Shown here one piece after another: positions 51,332-59,093 of a stretch of 64,000 bases of DNA. Under the pieces are notes generated by a model. It made no database searches and was not told the DNA's origin. It was given only the letters and a program-made list of their open reading frames with translations. The position numbers and the translations under genes were made by a program. Origin of the DNA: Agathobaculum sp. Marseille-P7918 (GTDB taxonomy: Bacteria; Bacillota; Clostridia; Oscillospirales; Butyricicoccaceae); the NCBI RefSeq assembly GCF_900625105.1, contig NZ_UYYD01000007.1, positions 47,118 through 111,117 of the forward strand, in the 5' to 3' direction. Each line of letters starts with the position of its first letter. Within the stretch, counting starts at the first letter, position 1.

Positions 51332-52312
51332 TCACTCCGCGTCCGGGAATGTGATGCCCGCGTCCTGCCGCGCGCGCTCGAGCAGCGCCGCCATTTCGAC
51401 GGTTTTCGCCATCCGGCGGCGGCATTCCGCCCGGTCCCCCGCACGGACCAGCGCCGCGATGCCCTGCATCTCCCAGTACCACGCGGTCTCGCCCTGCTGC
51501 TCGTCAAAAACCTGCTCGCCCGCGTCTGTCACGACCGTCACGCGCGTGCACATGCTGACCGGGTTTTCCACAAGGATCCTGCCCTTTTCCCCGATGATCT
51601 GCGCGCCGTTTTCGCCCTGGCAGTCTTTCGCGCCCGTACACGCGGCGATGCAGCCCGGATATTCCAGCACCGCCACGCCGCCGAGGTCGATGCCGTTTGC
51701 GTGCCGCCGCGCGTGGTAGTGCACCGCCTGCGGCATGCCGAACAGGCCGTACACAAAATACAGGTTATACAGGTTGATATCCATGAGCGCGCCGCCCGCG
51801 AACGCGGGGTTGAACACATTGGGCGTCTGCCCGGCCTTGAGCGCGTCGTATTTGCTCGAATACTGGCAGAACGAGCACGACACCTGCCGCACCGGCCCGA
51901 TCGCGGGCAAGGCTTCGCGGATGCGCGCAAAATGCGGCAGGAACAGTGTCGTGATGCCCTCAAACAGGAACAGCCCCTTGTTCTCGGCAAGCGCGGCCAG
52001 CTCCTCGGCCTGCGCGCGCGTGGGCGCAAACGGCTTTTCGCAGATCACATGCTTGCCCGCCTCGAGCGCCGCCTTGGTCTGCGCATAGTGCAGACTGTTG
52101 GGCGAGGCGACATAAACCCAATCGACCGCCGGGTCGGCCAGCATGTCCTCCAGCGTGGTATACACCTTGCGCACGCCGAACCGCTCGGCCAGCGCGCGGC
52201 CGGTCGCTTCCCCACGGGAATAGACCGCCTCATAGGTCACGTCCTGCACGCGCACGGCTTCGGTCATCACCCATGTCACGATATTGCCCGTTCCGATTGT
52301 CCCGATGTTCAT
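51332..52312 (-). CDS. Gfo/Idh/MocA-family NAD(P)-dependent oxidoreductase
   Basis: 326 residues. N-terminal Rossmann fold MNIGTIGTGNIVTWVMTEAV, the conserved dinucleotide-binding region with VYVASPNSLHYAQ and the catalytic-site CEKPFAPTRAQAEEL, then the C-terminal substrate domain (GGALMDINLYNLYFVYGLFG). Acts on a sugar, inositol or related polyol; the substrate cannot be read. Start set by AGAGG at 52312. Monocistronic as far as visible. Confidence 0.9.
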   Translation of the reverse strand: MNIGTIGTGNIVTWVMTEAVRVQDVTYEAVYSRGEATGRALAERFGVRKVYTTLEDMLADPAVDWVYVASPNSLHYAQTKAALEAGKHVICEKPFAPTRAQAEELAALAENKGLFLFEGITTLFLPHFARIREALPAIGPVRQVSCSFCQYSSKYDALKAGQTPNVFNPAFAGGALMDINLYNLYFVYGLFGMPQAVHYHARRHANGIDLGGVAVLEYPGCIAACTGAKDCQGENGAQIIGEKGRILVENPVSMCTRVTVVTDAGEQVFDEQQGETAWYWEMQGIAALVRAGDRAECRRRMAKTVEMAALLERARQDAGITFPDAE

Positions 52313-52403
52313 ATACAAACCTCTTTCCTGCCTGGCGGCGTTCCGTTTGCCTTTATCATGGCATACTTTGCCGCCGTGCGCAACGGATTTTTTGTCCCCG
52401 CTG

Positions 52404-52445
52404 CAAAAAAACACAGCCGCCTTTCCCGTTGGGAAAAAGCGGCTG
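52404..52445 (-). terminator. Intrinsic terminator after yebC
   Basis: Minus strand CAGCCGC with GCGGCTG and an inner TTTCCC/GGGAAA stem, then TGTTTTTTT. Confidence 0.88.
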
Positions 52446-52481
52446 CGCCATTCATCTGATTTTTCCGAAAACGAACGCGGC

Positions 52482-53225
52482 TTAGCCTTCGTAATCCGCT
52501 TCGTTCTCCCAGTTGTGCCAAACGGCCTGTACGTCGTCATTATCCTCGAGGTTGTCGAGCAGCTTGCGCATCTGCGCCATGTCCTCTTCCTTCTCGAGCG
52601 TGATATAGTTCTGCGGCACCAGCTCAACCTCAGCCTCGACGAAGGAGTAGCCCAGCGTCTCAAGCGCTTCGCGCACCGCCGAAAAATCCTCCGGCGTGGT
52701 GTAGATCTCGAAAGTCTCGTCGTCCGCCTGGAAATCCTCGGCACCGGCTTCGAGCGCCTGCATCATCACGGTGTCCTCGTCCAGATCGCCGCGCTCCATG
52801 ATGATAACGCCCTTCTTGTCGAACTGCCAGGATACGCAGTTGGTCGCGCCCAGACCCGCGCCGTACTTATCGAACAGGTGGCGCACATCCGCTACCGTGC
52901 GGTTCTTGTTATCGGTCAACGTTTCGACAACGACCGCGACGCCGCCGACGCCGTAGCCCTCATAGTTGTTGGCCTCGTAGTTGACCTGGCCGTTCGCGCC
53001 CGAATACTTGTCCAGCGTGCGCTTGATGTTGTCGTTGGGCATATTGTTGGCCTTGGCCTTGGCGATGCAGTCGCGCAGGCGGGAGTTGAAGTCCGGGTTG
53101 GCCGAACCGCCTTCCTTGATGGCGATCGCCATCTCACGGCCGATCTTGGTGAAAATTTTTGCCTTTTTCGCGTCGTTTGCGCCCTTGCGCTTGGCAATAT
53201 TATGCCACTTGGAGTGTCCCGACAT
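52482..53225 (-). CDS. yebC: YebC/PmpR-family protein
   Basis: 247 residues, the family's usual length, starting MSGHSKWHNIAKRKGANDAK. The middle has CIAKAKANNMPNDNIKRTLD. YebC proteins are reported as transcription regulators and more recently as translation factors that relieve proline-stretch stalling. Monocistronic with its own terminator. No anomaly. Confidence 0.94.
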   Translation of the reverse strand: MSGHSKWHNIAKRKGANDAKKAKIFTKIGREMAIAIKEGGSANPDFNSRLRDCIAKAKANNMPNDNIKRTLDKYSGANGQVNYEANNYEGYGVGGVAVVVETLTDNKNRTVADVRHLFDKYGAGLGATNCVSWQFDKKGVIIMERGDLDEDTVMMQALEAGAEDFQADDETFEIYTTPEDFSAVREALETLGYSFVEAEVELVPQNYITLEKEEDMAQMRKLLDNLEDNDDVQAVWHNWENEADYEG

Positions 53226-53333
53226 GGTGGAAAAGTCCCTCTTTCTATCTGAAATGATTTTAATATAACCTCAAAAACGCCATACGGCGCAAACAAATTT
53301 TATCAGATTTTTCATGTTTCCGCAATACCCGCA

Positions 53334-53364
53334 TGCATATTTTTCGCATGTTCTGTGCAAACTA
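53334..53364 (+). promoter_or_regulatory. Sigma-G-like promoter of a small Asn-rich protein gene
   Basis: -35 TGCATA (53334-53339), 18-base spacer, -10 CAAACTA (53358-53364). The -35 is identical to that of spoVT and the -10 differs from CATACTA at one base. Confidence 0.5.
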
Positions 53365-53397
53365 CGCTCGAAAACTTCAAAAAAGAGGTGATTTCCC

Positions 53398-53517
53398 ATG
53401 AGCAAGCAGAACAAGCGTCAGAACCCGTCCACCACCAACCAGTGTCCGAACGGCAGCCAGAACAAGAACCCGAACCCGAACACCCAGAGCAAGAATCCGA
53501 ACAGCACGCAGGACTGA
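53398..53517 (+). CDS. Small Asn/Gln/Pro-rich protein, probable spore protein
   Basis: 39 residues beginning MSKQNKRQNPSTTNQ and continuing with Asn-Pro and Lys-Asn repeats; one Cys. AAGAGGTGA precedes the ATG and a strong terminator follows, so it is a complete gene. Composition and the sigma-G-like promoter suggest a small forespore or coat protein, in the manner of minor acid-soluble proteins. Family not recognised. Confidence 0.6.
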   Translation: MSKQNKRQNPSTTNQCPNGSQNKNPNPNTQSKNPNSTQD

Positions 53518-53556
53518 CCCCCTCCGCATTACCGTTCTGATTTTCGCTTCGGCAGA

Positions 53557-53586
53557 CAAAAGGACGTGCCACGGCACGTCCTTTTG
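53557..53586. terminator. Bidirectional intrinsic terminator
   Basis: CAAAAGGACGTGCC, two-base loop, perfect complement; between the small spore-type gene and convergent pfkA. Confidence 0.92.
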
Positions 53587-53601
53587 CTATATTTTTTCAC
53601 T

Positions 53602-54678
53602 TTAGTCGCCCATCGACAGGCCGAGCGCACGCGCGGCGCGCACGACTTCGCCGTCGGGCGGCACGGTCTTAAGCTTGCCGGCCACGTCTTTCAGCGGCAC
53701 GGGCACGATCTTGTCGTTTTGCAGCGCCACCATATAGCCGTACTTCTTCTGGCGGATCAGTTCGGCCGCCGCCACGCCGAAGCGGCTGGTCAGCAGGCGG
53801 TCTGCCGGGCAGGGCGCGCCGCCGCGCTGATAGTGGCCCGGGATCGTGACGCGGATCTCCTGCCCCGTGATCTCCTTGAGCTCGTCCGCAATGCGGTAGG
53901 AGATGGACGGATAGGGCATATTTTCGCGCGCGGCCTTGAATTCCTTCTTGCTCATCTTGGCCTCTTCCTGGCTGATCGCGCCTTCCGCGACCGCAAGGAT
54001 GGAGAACCGCTTGCCGCTCTTGGAGCGTTTCTCGATCGCTTCCGCGATCTTCTTGGCCGAATACGGGATCTCCGGAATGACGATGACGTCCGCACCGGAC
54101 GCAATGCCGGAATACAGCGTCAGCCAGCCGGCCTTGTGGCCCATGACTTCCACGATGAACACGCGAGAGTGCGAGAACGCGGTCGAGTGGATGGAGTCGA
54201 TGACCGTCGTGGCGATGTCGATCGCGGACTGGAAGCCGAAGGTCATCTCGGTGCCCCACAGGTCGTTGTCGATCGTCTTGGGCAGCGTAACCACGTTGAC
54301 CCCGTTCTCACTGAGGAGGTTCGCGGTCTTGTGCGTGCCGTTGCCGCCCAGAATGACCAGGCAGTCAAACCCTTCTTCATTGACGGTTTTGAGCATTTTC
54401 TGCAGCTTGGTTTCCTCGCTGTCCTCGGTCGCCTTCTGCATTTCCTTGAACGGCTGGCGGGACGTGCCCAGGATCGTGCCGCCCACGGTCAGGATATCGG
54501 AGAAATCCCGCGGGTTCATCTCGTGGTAATCGCCCTCGATCAAACCGCGGTAGCCGTCCCGGATGCCATAGATGGTCACCTTGCTGCCCAGTTCGTTATA
54601 CAGCGTCTTTGCCACGCCGCGCAGGGCAGAGTTCAGGCCCTGGCAGTCGCCGCCGCTTGTCAGCATGCCAATCTTCAT
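53602..54678 (-). CDS. pfkA: 6-phosphofructokinase
   Basis: 358 residues, longer than the roughly 320 of classical bacterial ATP-PFK. MKIGMLTSGGDCQGLNSALR begins the fold; the phosphoryl-donor site reads GGNGTHKT where ATP enzymes have GGDGS, and the catalytic region reads PKTIDNDLWG where ATP enzymes have PGTIDND. Lys in that position is a mark of PPi-dependent or group III PFKs. The substrate site GHKAGWL and PGHYQRGGAP are conserved. It phosphorylates fructose 6-phosphate; donor uncertain. GGAGG precedes the ATG at 54678. Confidence 0.9.
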   Translation of the reverse strand: MKIGMLTSGGDCQGLNSALRGVAKTLYNELGSKVTIYGIRDGYRGLIEGDYHEMNPRDFSDILTVGGTILGTSRQPFKEMQKATEDSEETKLQKMLKTVNEEGFDCLVILGGNGTHKTANLLSENGVNVVTLPKTIDNDLWGTEMTFGFQSAIDIATTVIDSIHSTAFSHSRVFIVEVMGHKAGWLTLYSGIASGADVIVIPEIPYSAKKIAEAIEKRSKSGKRFSILAVAEGAISQEEAKMSKKEFKAARENMPYPSISYRIADELKEITGQEIRVTIPGHYQRGGAPCPADRLLTSRFGVAAAELIRQKKYGYMVALQNDKIVPVPLKDVAGKLKTVPPDGEVVRAARALGLSMGD

Positions 54679-54837
54679 AAGCGCAACCTCCTTTTTATTA
54701 CCATTATCATACGCCAATTTTTCCGCCTTGTGAAGAGCCTTTCGTCAGCTTTTCCATCCGCGGCGCAATTCATCCGTTTTTGACTTCTGTCGCAGTACGC
54801 AGTATTTTCCGCGCGGAATTTTTGTAGGATTCATCAG

Positions 54838-54866
54838 TTGCATCCCCTATGCTGTTGTGCTATGCT
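54838..54866 (+). promoter_or_regulatory. Promoter of the pflB leader
   Basis: -35 TTGCAT (54838-54843), 17-base spacer, -10 TATGCT (54861-54866); transcription would begin just before the riboswitch. A second candidate, TTGACT with TATTTT (54780-54808), lies upstream. Confidence 0.6.
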
Positions 54867-54878
54867 TAATGCAGACAA

Positions 54879-54961
54879 GTTCCCTGCAACTGACGGACAA
54901 GGTGGAGCGCAAACCACCGGGGAGCAGGGAGTTCCGTAAAAAATGCCGACCGTCTGGGCAG
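54879..54961 (+). ncRNA. ZTP (pfl) riboswitch aptamer
   Basis: P1 is formed by TCCCTGC (54881-54887) and GCAGGGA; inside it the conserved AACTGACGG is followed by the P2 hairpin GGTGG/CCACC. The conserved 3' segment is GCCGACCGTCTGGGC, which includes the P3 hairpin and the pseudoknot partner. This matches my memory of the Fusobacterium pfl/ZTP RNA (ACUGACGGAACGUGG and GCCGACCGUCUGGGC). The class binds ZTP/ZMP and senses 10-formyl-tetrahydrofolate shortage; it is often found before pfl. Confidence 0.9.
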
Positions 54962-54994
54962 TGTCGCACAAGATACGCGATGCTGCCCTTTTTT
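54956..54994 (+). terminator. Riboswitch expression platform (terminator)
   Basis: GGGCAG, part of the aptamer's conserved 3' segment, can pair with CTGCCC (54983-54988) followed by T6. Ligand binding would hold GGGC in the pseudoknot and allow readthrough. A further perfect inverted repeat (54982-55013, GCTGCCCTTTTTTG with its complement) follows. Confidence 0.8.
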
Positions 54995-55043
54995 GTACCC
55001 AAAAAAGGGCAGCTGAACCAAAGAAACAGGAGGAATCACTCAC

Positions 55044-57272
55044 ATGAACGCATGGAACACCTTCATCGGCGGCGATTGGCAGACTGAAATCAACGTCCGC
55101 GACTTCATCCAGAAAAACTACACCCCTTACGAGGGCGACGGCGCGTTCCTCGCGCCCGCAACCGCCCGCACGACCGCGATGCGCGAAAAGTTTGACGCGC
55201 TGCTCGCCGAAGAGCGCGAGAAGGGCGGCGTGCGCAATGTCGATACCGAGACTGTCATCACGATCACGGCATTCGACCCGGGCTACCTCGACAAGGACAA
55301 CGAGATCATCGTCGGCCTGCAGACCGACGAGCCCCTCAAACGCGCCTGCAACCCGTTCGGCGGCATGCGCATGGTGCGCGAAGCCTGCAAGGCCTACGGC
55401 TACGAGGTTTCCCCCAAGATCGAAGAGGAGTTCAAATACCACAAGACGCATAACGACGGCGTGTTCTCGGCCTACACCAAGGACGTGCGCGAGGCGCGTC
55501 ACGTCGGCCTGCTGACCGGCCTGCCGGACGCTTACGGCCGCGGCCGCATCATCGGCGACTACCGCCGCGTCGCGCTCTACGGCGTCAACCGCCTGATCGA
55601 AGAGAAGCAGCGCGACAAGGACGCGCTGGGCGAAGTGCCGACGACCGAAAAGGAGATCCGCACCGCCGAGGAGCTGAACGACCAGATCACCGCCCTGGGG
55701 GACATGATCAAGATGGCCGCTTCCTACGGCTTTGACATCACCCGCCCGGCGGAAAACGCCAAGGAAGCCGTGCAGTGGCTGTACTTCGGCTACCTCGCGG
55801 GCATCAAGGAGCAGAACGGCGCGGCGATGAGCCTGGGCCGCACCTCCACCTTCCTCGATATCTACTTCGAGCGCGACCTCAAGGCCGGCATCCTGACCGA
55901 GTCCGAGGCGCAGGAGATCATGGACGATTTCGTGCTGCATCTGCGCATGGCGCGCCATCTGCGCACCCCGGAGTACAACGAACTGTTCGGCGGCGACCCG
56001 ATGTGGATCACCGAGTCGGTCGGCGGCATCGGCGAGGACGGCCGTCCGCTCGTCACCAAGAACAGCTTCCGCGTGCTGCACACGCTGTATAACCTCAACC
56101 CGGCGGCCGAGCCCAACCTGACCGTCCTGTGGAGTGAGCAGCTGCCGGAAAACTGGAAGAAGTTCATCGCCAAGGTGTCCATCGACACCGACGCTTTGCA
56201 GTACGAGAACGACGACGTCATGCGCCCGTACTACGGCGACGACTACGCGATCGCCTGCTGCGTTTCCGCGATGCGCGTTGGCAAGGACATGCAGTTCTTC
56301 GGCGCGCGCGCCAACATCGCAAAGCTGATGATGATGGCCATCAACGGCGGCCGCGACGAGAACAAGTTCGAGCAGGTCGGCCCGGAGATGCCGGTCATGG
56401 ACGGCGACACGCTCGATTATGACGAGGTTTGCCGCCGCATGGACTTCTACCGTCCGTGGCTGGCCAAGACCTACGTCTCCGCGATGAACACCATCCACTA
56501 TATGCACGACAAGTACGCCTACGAGAAGAGCCAGATGGCCCTGCACGACACCGAGGTGCGCCGCCTGATGGCGTTCGGCATCGCGGGCATGAGCTGCATG
56601 GCGGACTCGCTCTCCGCGATCAAGTACGCCAAGGTGCACCCGATCCGCAACCCGGAGAACGGCATCATCGTGGACTTCACCATCGAAGGCGACTTCCCGA
56701 AGTTCGGCAACGACGACGACCGCGTGGACTCCATCGCCTGCGAGCAGGTGGAGAAGTTCTACAACGCGCTGACCCAGTACCCGCTGTACCGCGGCGCGAT
56801 CCACACCCTGTCCATCCTGACGATCACCTCCAACGTCATGTACGGCAAAAAGACCGGCAACACGCCGGACGGCCGCCGTCATGGCGAGCCGCTCGCCCCG
56901 GGTGCAAACCCGATGTCGGGCCGCGACAAGTCGGGCGCGCTGGCCTCGCTCAACTCGGTTGCCAAGCTCAGCTATGACTACTGCCGCGACGGCATTTCCA
57001 ACACCTTCTCGATCACGCCGGGTGCACTCGGCAAGACCGACGAGGAGCGCGTAAACAATCTGGTTGCCATTATGAGCGGCTACTTTGCGCAGAAGGCGCA
57101 TCACCTGAACGTCAACGTCATGAACCGCGACACGCTGATCGCTGCTTACGAGCATCCCGAGCAGTACCCCAACCTGACCATCCGTGTGTCGGGCTACGCG
57201 GTCAACTTCTACAAGCTCAGCCGTGAGCAGCAGCGCGAGGTCATTTCGCGCACCTTCCACGAAGCGATCTAA
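55044..57272 (+). CDS. pflB: Formate C-acetyltransferase (pyruvate formate-lyase)
   Basis: 742-residue glycyl-radical enzyme that converts pyruvate and CoA to acetyl-CoA and formate. Active-site Cys405-Cys406 lie in IACCVSAM and the radical Gly717 in [11 protein letters not shown]. Length and motifs are those of true PFL rather than a diol dehydratase. GGAGG precedes the ATG. Controlled by a ZTP riboswitch and followed by its activase. Formate feeds purine synthesis through formyl-folate, which explains the riboswitch. Confidence 0.95.
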   Translation: MNAWNTFIGGDWQTEINVRDFIQKNYTPYEGDGAFLAPATARTTAMREKFDALLAEEREKGGVRNVDTETVITITAFDPGYLDKDNEIIVGLQTDEPLKRACNPFGGMRMVREACKAYGYEVSPKIEEEFKYHKTHNDGVFSAYTKDVREARHVGLLTGLPDAYGRGRIIGDYRRVALYGVNRLIEEKQRDKDALGEVPTTEKEIRTAEELNDQITALGDMIKMAASYGFDITRPAENAKEAVQWLYFGYLAGIKEQNGAAMSLGRTSTFLDIYFERDLKAGILTESEAQEIMDDFVLHLRMARHLRTPEYNELFGGDPMWITESVGGIGEDGRPLVTKNSFRVLHTLYNLNPAAEPNLTVLWSEQLPENWKKFIAKVSIDTDALQYENDDVMRPYYGDDYAIACCVSAMRVGKDMQFFGARANIAKLMMMAINGGRDENKFEQVGPEMPVMDGDTLDYDEVCRRMDFYRPWLAKTYVSAMNTIHYMHDKYAYEKSQMALHDTEVRRLMAFGIAGMSCMADSLSAIKYAKVHPIRNPENGIIVDFTIEGDFPKFGNDDDRVDSIACEQVEKFYNALTQYPLYRGAIHTLSILTITSNVMYGKKTGNTPDGRRHGEPLAPGANPMSGRDKSGALASLNSVAKLSYDYCRDGISNTFSITPGALGKTDEERVNNLVAIMSGYFAQKAHHLNVNVMNRDTLIAAYEHPEQYPNLTIRVSGYAVNFYKLSREQQREVISRTFHEAI

Positions 57273-57364
57273 AAAATACTTTGCGCGGCGGCGCGGGCGC
57301 TTTTCCCCGCTTGGGACGCGCTTTGCCAAAGCGGAAAAAAATGCGGCTGCGCGCCGCAGGCGGG

Positions 57365-57399
57365 CAAGAGGGAGACAACCTGCGGTTTTCTCCCTCTTG
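57365..57399. other. Hairpin in the pflB-pflA intergenic region
   Basis: CAAGAGGGAGA and TCTCCCTCTTG form an 11-base-pair stem with a 13-base loop and no T run. Likely an mRNA processing or stability element. The rest of 57273-57568 is GC-rich; I see no gene or other clear signal in it. Confidence 0.5.
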
Positions 57400-57568
57400 T
57401 CAATCCCCCTCTTTCCCGTGAGGGCGCGCTGCGCGCGCAAAGCAGGGCCCCGCTTTGCGGCTGCCACCCAATTGCCAACACAACAGGGAGAGGATGGCTG
57501 CCACCCCAGAGGGACAGGCGCTCGTCCCCCTTGTTTCAGAAACACGATTGATGAAAGGTTGTGACAAA

Positions 57569-58270
57569 ATGACCGGACGCATGCATTCCATCCAGTCCCT
57601 CGGCGCGGTGGACGGGCCGGGCGTGCGCTGCGTGATTTTCCTGCAAGGCTGCCCGCTGCGCTGTGTCTACTGCCACAACCCGGACACCTGGGATGCGTCG
57701 GGCGGCGAGGAGATCGACACCGATGAACTCGTGCGCCGCGTGCTGCGCTACCAGCCGTACTGGAAAAACGGCGGCGGCGTGACCGTTTCAGGCGGCGAGC
57801 CGCTGCTGCAAGCCGCGTTTGTCGAAGAGTTTTTCGCCAAGCTGCACGAGCACGGCGTGCACACTGCGCTGGACACCTCGGGCACGGGCTGCTCGACCGC
57901 CGCGGCCGAGCGCGTGCTGCAGCACACCGATCTGGTGCTGTGCGACCTGAAATTCCTGACGGCGGCGGACTATCGCCGCTACTGCCGCGCCGAGCTTTCG
58001 CAGGTCGAGCGCTTTTTGCAGCTGACCGCGATGAAAGGCGTGGCGCTCTGGGTGCGGCATGTGGTCGTGCCCGGCCTGACCGACAGCCTCGAGCATCTGC
58101 GGCTGGTCAAGGCGCGCGCCGAGCGCTATCCCAACCTGCAAAAGATTGAATTTCTCCCCTTCCACAAGCTGTGCATCGAAAAGTACGACCGGATGGGGAT
58201 CGACTTCCCGCTGCGTGATACGCCCGCGATGAACGAGGCGTGGCTCAAGCAGCTGCTGGAAAAACTGTAA
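57569..58270 (+). CDS. pflA: Pyruvate formate-lyase activating enzyme
   Basis: 233-residue radical SAM enzyme that generates the glycyl radical on PflB. The SAM cluster Cys are Cys28, Cys32 and Cys35 in CPLRCVYCHNP; VSGGEPLLQAAF is the SAM-binding GGE motif. I start at MTGRMHSIQSLGAVDG with GAAAGG upstream; a longer reading from 57455 lies in the intergenic region. Second gene after pflB, 296 bases away. Confidence 0.94.
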   Translation: MTGRMHSIQSLGAVDGPGVRCVIFLQGCPLRCVYCHNPDTWDASGGEEIDTDELVRRVLRYQPYWKNGGGVTVSGGEPLLQAAFVEEFFAKLHEHGVHTALDTSGTGCSTAAAERVLQHTDLVLCDLKFLTAADYRRYCRAELSQVERFLQLTAMKGVALWVRHVVVPGLTDSLEHLRLVKARAERYPNLQKIEFLPFHKLCIEKYDRMGIDFPLRDTPAMNEAWLKQLLEKL

Positions 58271-58272
58271 AC

Positions 58273-58305
58273 AAAAAAGCGGAGGAACGTTTCCTCCGCT
58301 TTTTC
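58273..58305. terminator. Bidirectional intrinsic terminator
   Basis: GCGGAGGAA, three-base loop, TTCCTCCGC, flanked by A6 and T5, between convergent pflA and ppa. Confidence 0.93.
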
Positions 58306-58317
58306 TTTTGTCCTGCG

Positions 58318-58875
58318 TCAGCCTTCTTCTTTTTCCGGCCGCCGGCCGCAGAAATGCACCTCATACCGGCGCATGCAGTCCTTGATGACTTCGATCGCCT
58401 TGTCCCGGTTGAGCGCGTCTGAAGTGGTCGTATGCTTGTGTTCCAGGCCCTTGTAGACCTCAAAAAAGTGCGTGATCTCGTTGCCGTAATGCGGCGGCAG
58501 CTCGTCCATATCGTGATAGAAGTTCCAAGTCGGCTCTTCAAACGGGATCGCGATGATCTTGTCGTCGATCTCGTCCTCATCGATCATACGGATAACGCCG
58601 ATCGGATAGCAGTCCACTTCGACCAGCGGATCGAGCGACTCGGTGCACAGCACGAGCACATCGAGCGGATCGCCGTCGTCCGCGTAAGTACGGGGGATAA
58701 AGCCGTAATTTGCCGGGTAATGCGTCGAGGTATACAGAATGCGGTCCAGCCGCAGCAGGCCGGTGCGCTTGTCCAGTTCGTACTTTTTCTTGCTGCCCGC
58801 CGGAATCTCGATGACCGCCGTAAAGCGCTCCGGCGTAATGCAGCGCGGATCAATCTCGTGCCAGATGTTTCTCAT
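58318..58875 (-). CDS. ppa: Inorganic pyrophosphatase (family I)
   Basis: 185 residues. The family I motif DGDPLDVLVL with three Asp metal ligands is present, as are KYELDKRTGLLRLDRILYTS and ANYGFIPRTYADDG. Hydrolyses PPi to drive biosynthesis. Start at MRNIWHEIDP with AAAGGAG upstream. A soluble pyrophosphatase close to a possibly PPi-using PFK raises the question of how the cell partitions PPi. Confidence 0.92.
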   Translation of the reverse strand: MRNIWHEIDPRCITPERFTAVIEIPAGSKKKYELDKRTGLLRLDRILYTSTHYPANYGFIPRTYADDGDPLDVLVLCTESLDPLVEVDCYPIGVIRMIDEDEIDDKIIAIPFEEPTWNFYHDMDELPPHYGNEITHFFEVYKGLEHKHTTTSDALNRDKAIEVIKDCMRRYEVHFCGRRPEKEEG

Positions 58876-58992
58876 GCCGTTTTCTGCTCCTTTCTCTTTC
58901 TGATTCCAGTATAACAGACCGTTTGACGCCGCGCAAGGCTGCATCCGCAGTAAAAAAACCGCTCTTTTTACATGCTTTTTACACAAAATGGA

Positions 58993-59020
58993 TTGTCCCG
59001 ACGCAAAAAAGCAGTATAAT
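58993..59020 (+). promoter_or_regulatory. Promoter of ppk
   Basis: -35 TTGTCC (58993-58998), 16-base spacer, -10 TATAAT (59015-59020). The leader contains a hairpin, GGCCGCT with AGCGGCC, at 59044-59067. Confidence 0.65.
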
Positions 59021-59093
59021 AGTAGTATACTGACTGATAGTATGGCCGCTTTGCGTTTGCAGCGGCCGCAATAAAAACAGGGGGATGTCTTGC

